The notes under the pieces are model-generated. The model searched no databases. It was not told the origin of the DNA and saw nothing but the letters and a program-made list of their open reading frames with translations. Positions 63,238 to 64,000 of a stretch of 64,000 nucleotides of DNA are shown one piece after another. The DNA is from Planctomycetota bacterium (GTDB taxonomy: Bacteria > Planctomycetota > J058 > JAJDCQ01): positions 1 through 64,000 of the forward strand of contig JAJDCQ010000128.1 in NCBI GenBank assembly GCA_029260755.1, read 5' to 3'. The first letter of the stretch is position 1, and each line of letters opens with the position of its first letter. The position numbers and the translations under genes were made by a program.

Positions 63238-64000
63238 GCGCGTTCCTCGGCGAGGCGCCGGGTCGCTCCCCGTAGGTCGGGCTCGCCCGTCTCGACGTCC
63301 ACGGGCAGGCCGCCGAGGGCCAGCGACCGCTCGAGCGCGACGATCGTGCGAACGACGCTGATGCCCTCCTCCGCGCCGGTGATCGGGCGGGCCCCTTCCC
63401 GGACACACTCCAGGAAGTGCCGGCAGAGGACGCGCAGCGGCTCGTGCGTCTCGATCCTCGGCGAGCGGATGTCGCCGTCGCGGACCTGATACTGAAACTC
63501 GCCGAAGCTCTCGGCGCCGTGGCCGGTGGCGATCCCCTTCTCGAAGATCCGGATCGGCTCGAGCCGGTCGAGGTCGTCGACGACGACCCGTCGACGCGAG
63601 CCGATCGCGACGACCTCGCGGATCTTGTTGGCGTCGACCCACGAGACCTGGATCGAGCCGCGAACGCCGCCGGGGTACTCGAGGGTGGCGAACGCCGCGT
63701 CGGCGCGTCCCGGCCTGAGCCAGCAGCCGCCGACGGCGGTCACCCGGGTCGGCGTCTCACCGGTCAGGAAGTCGAAGATCGACACGTCGTGCGGGGCGAG
63801 GTCGATGAGGGCGTCGGTGTCCTCCCGGATCGGCCCGAGGTTGTTTCGCCGGGCCGCGAGGTAGTAGAGCTGGTCGAAGCCTCTCGCGTCGAGCGCTCGC
63901 TTCATCGCCTGCACGGCCGGGTTGTAGATGAAGGTGTGGCCGACGAGCAGGGTCCGGTCGGCGTCGCGGGCGTGGTCGCGGAGATCGCAAGCGTCCTCGA
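63234..64000 (-). CDS. Gfo/Idh/MocA oxidoreductase, WlbA-like (5' end outside window)
   Basis: The C-terminal ~254 residues of an NAD(P)-dependent dehydrogenase; the Rossmann start lies beyond the right edge. Visible features are LVGHTFIYNPAVQAMK, NNLGPIREDTDALIDLAPHDVSIFDFL (active-site His region of nucleotide-sugar 3-dehydrogenases), GSIQVSWVD and a C-terminal helix pair with ECVREGARPITGAEEGI. WlbA-type enzymes oxidise the C3 hydroxyl of a UDP-sugar before transamination, which fits the coupled DegT-family gene. Confidence 0.9.
   Translation of the reverse strand, partial: EDACDLRDHARDADRTLLVGHTFIYNPAVQAMKRALDARGFDQLYYLAARRNNLGPIREDTDALIDLAPHDVSIFDFLTGETPTRVTAVGGCWLRPGRADAAFATLEYPGGVRGSIQVSWVDANKIREVVAIGSRRRVVVDDLDRLEPIRIFEKGIATGHGAESFGEFQYQVRDGDIRSPRIETHEPLRVLCRHFLECVREGARPITGAEEGISVVRTIVALERSLALGGLPVDVETGEPDLRGATRRLAEERA

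Overview
The window is GC-rich (mostly G/C at third codon positions), densely coded on both strands, and looks like bacterial chromosome rather than phage or plasmid. Four large membrane-anchored Ser/Thr protein kinases with different C-terminal sensor domains, many exported or lipid-anchored proteins of unknown function, a TatC with a big insertion, a groEL without groES and several families of short intergenic repeats suggest a Planctomycetota-like lineage. Myxococcota or another large-genome phylum cannot be excluded. I see no rRNA, CRISPR, IS element or prophage. One tRNA gene, tRNA-Pro(GGG), is present.

Layout. 0.2-8.4 kb: a large exported repeat-type protein, a CBS protein, a DksA/TraR-type zinc-finger protein, aminopeptidase P and two membrane proteins. 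8.4-11 kb: a coaE-rho unit on the minus strand. 11-14.4 kb: an abundant-looking coiled-coil membrane protein behind a near-consensus promoter, then a repeat-rich interval with a four-helix-bundle gene, a ~190-bp imperfect palindrome and about 86 copies of the hexamer CACGGN. 14.4-16.7 kb: tatC and a YchF-type GTPase. 16.7-28 kb: tandem paralogous lipoproteins, kinase 1 (TPR), a small amphi-Trp protein, kinase 2 (vWA) and two exported proteins. 28-32.3 kb: a signalling island with two stand-alone MshEN/GspE-N-like proteins, an HU-receiver-HATPase fusion and a STAS/zinc-ribbon protein. 32.3-50.6 kb: kinase 3 (TPR), an unknown gene joined to groEL, carB, membrane proteins, a B12/radical SAM enzyme, an MgtC-type membrane protein, kinase 4 (formylglycine-enzyme-like domain) and a diguanylate cyclase. 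50.6-61.9 kb: an envelope-modification region run by a two-component system. 61.9-64 kb: tRNA-Pro and a nucleotide-sugar aminotransferase/dehydrogenase pair cut by the window end.

The two most interesting systems are these. (1) Twin OmpR-type response regulators and one histidine kinase lie among operons for a GT39 (ArnT-like) glycosyltransferase, an LtaS/EptA-like phosphotransferase, a GtrA protein and an outer-membrane-type barrel. Arrays of the 5-mer CTCAC/GTGAG repeated with an exact 11-bp period precede these genes. In four arrays the last CTCAC lies exactly 10 nt before a -10-like hexamer, which implies a common operator and a regulon, reminiscent in gene content of PmrAB/PhoPQ envelope remodelling. 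(2) The 28-32 kb island contains a protein joining an HU/IHF-like DNA-binding domain, a degenerate receiver and an RsbW-like ATPase. It is encoded next to a STAS protein with a putative degenerate ATPase tail, suggesting an unusual partner-switching pathway that may act on DNA directly.
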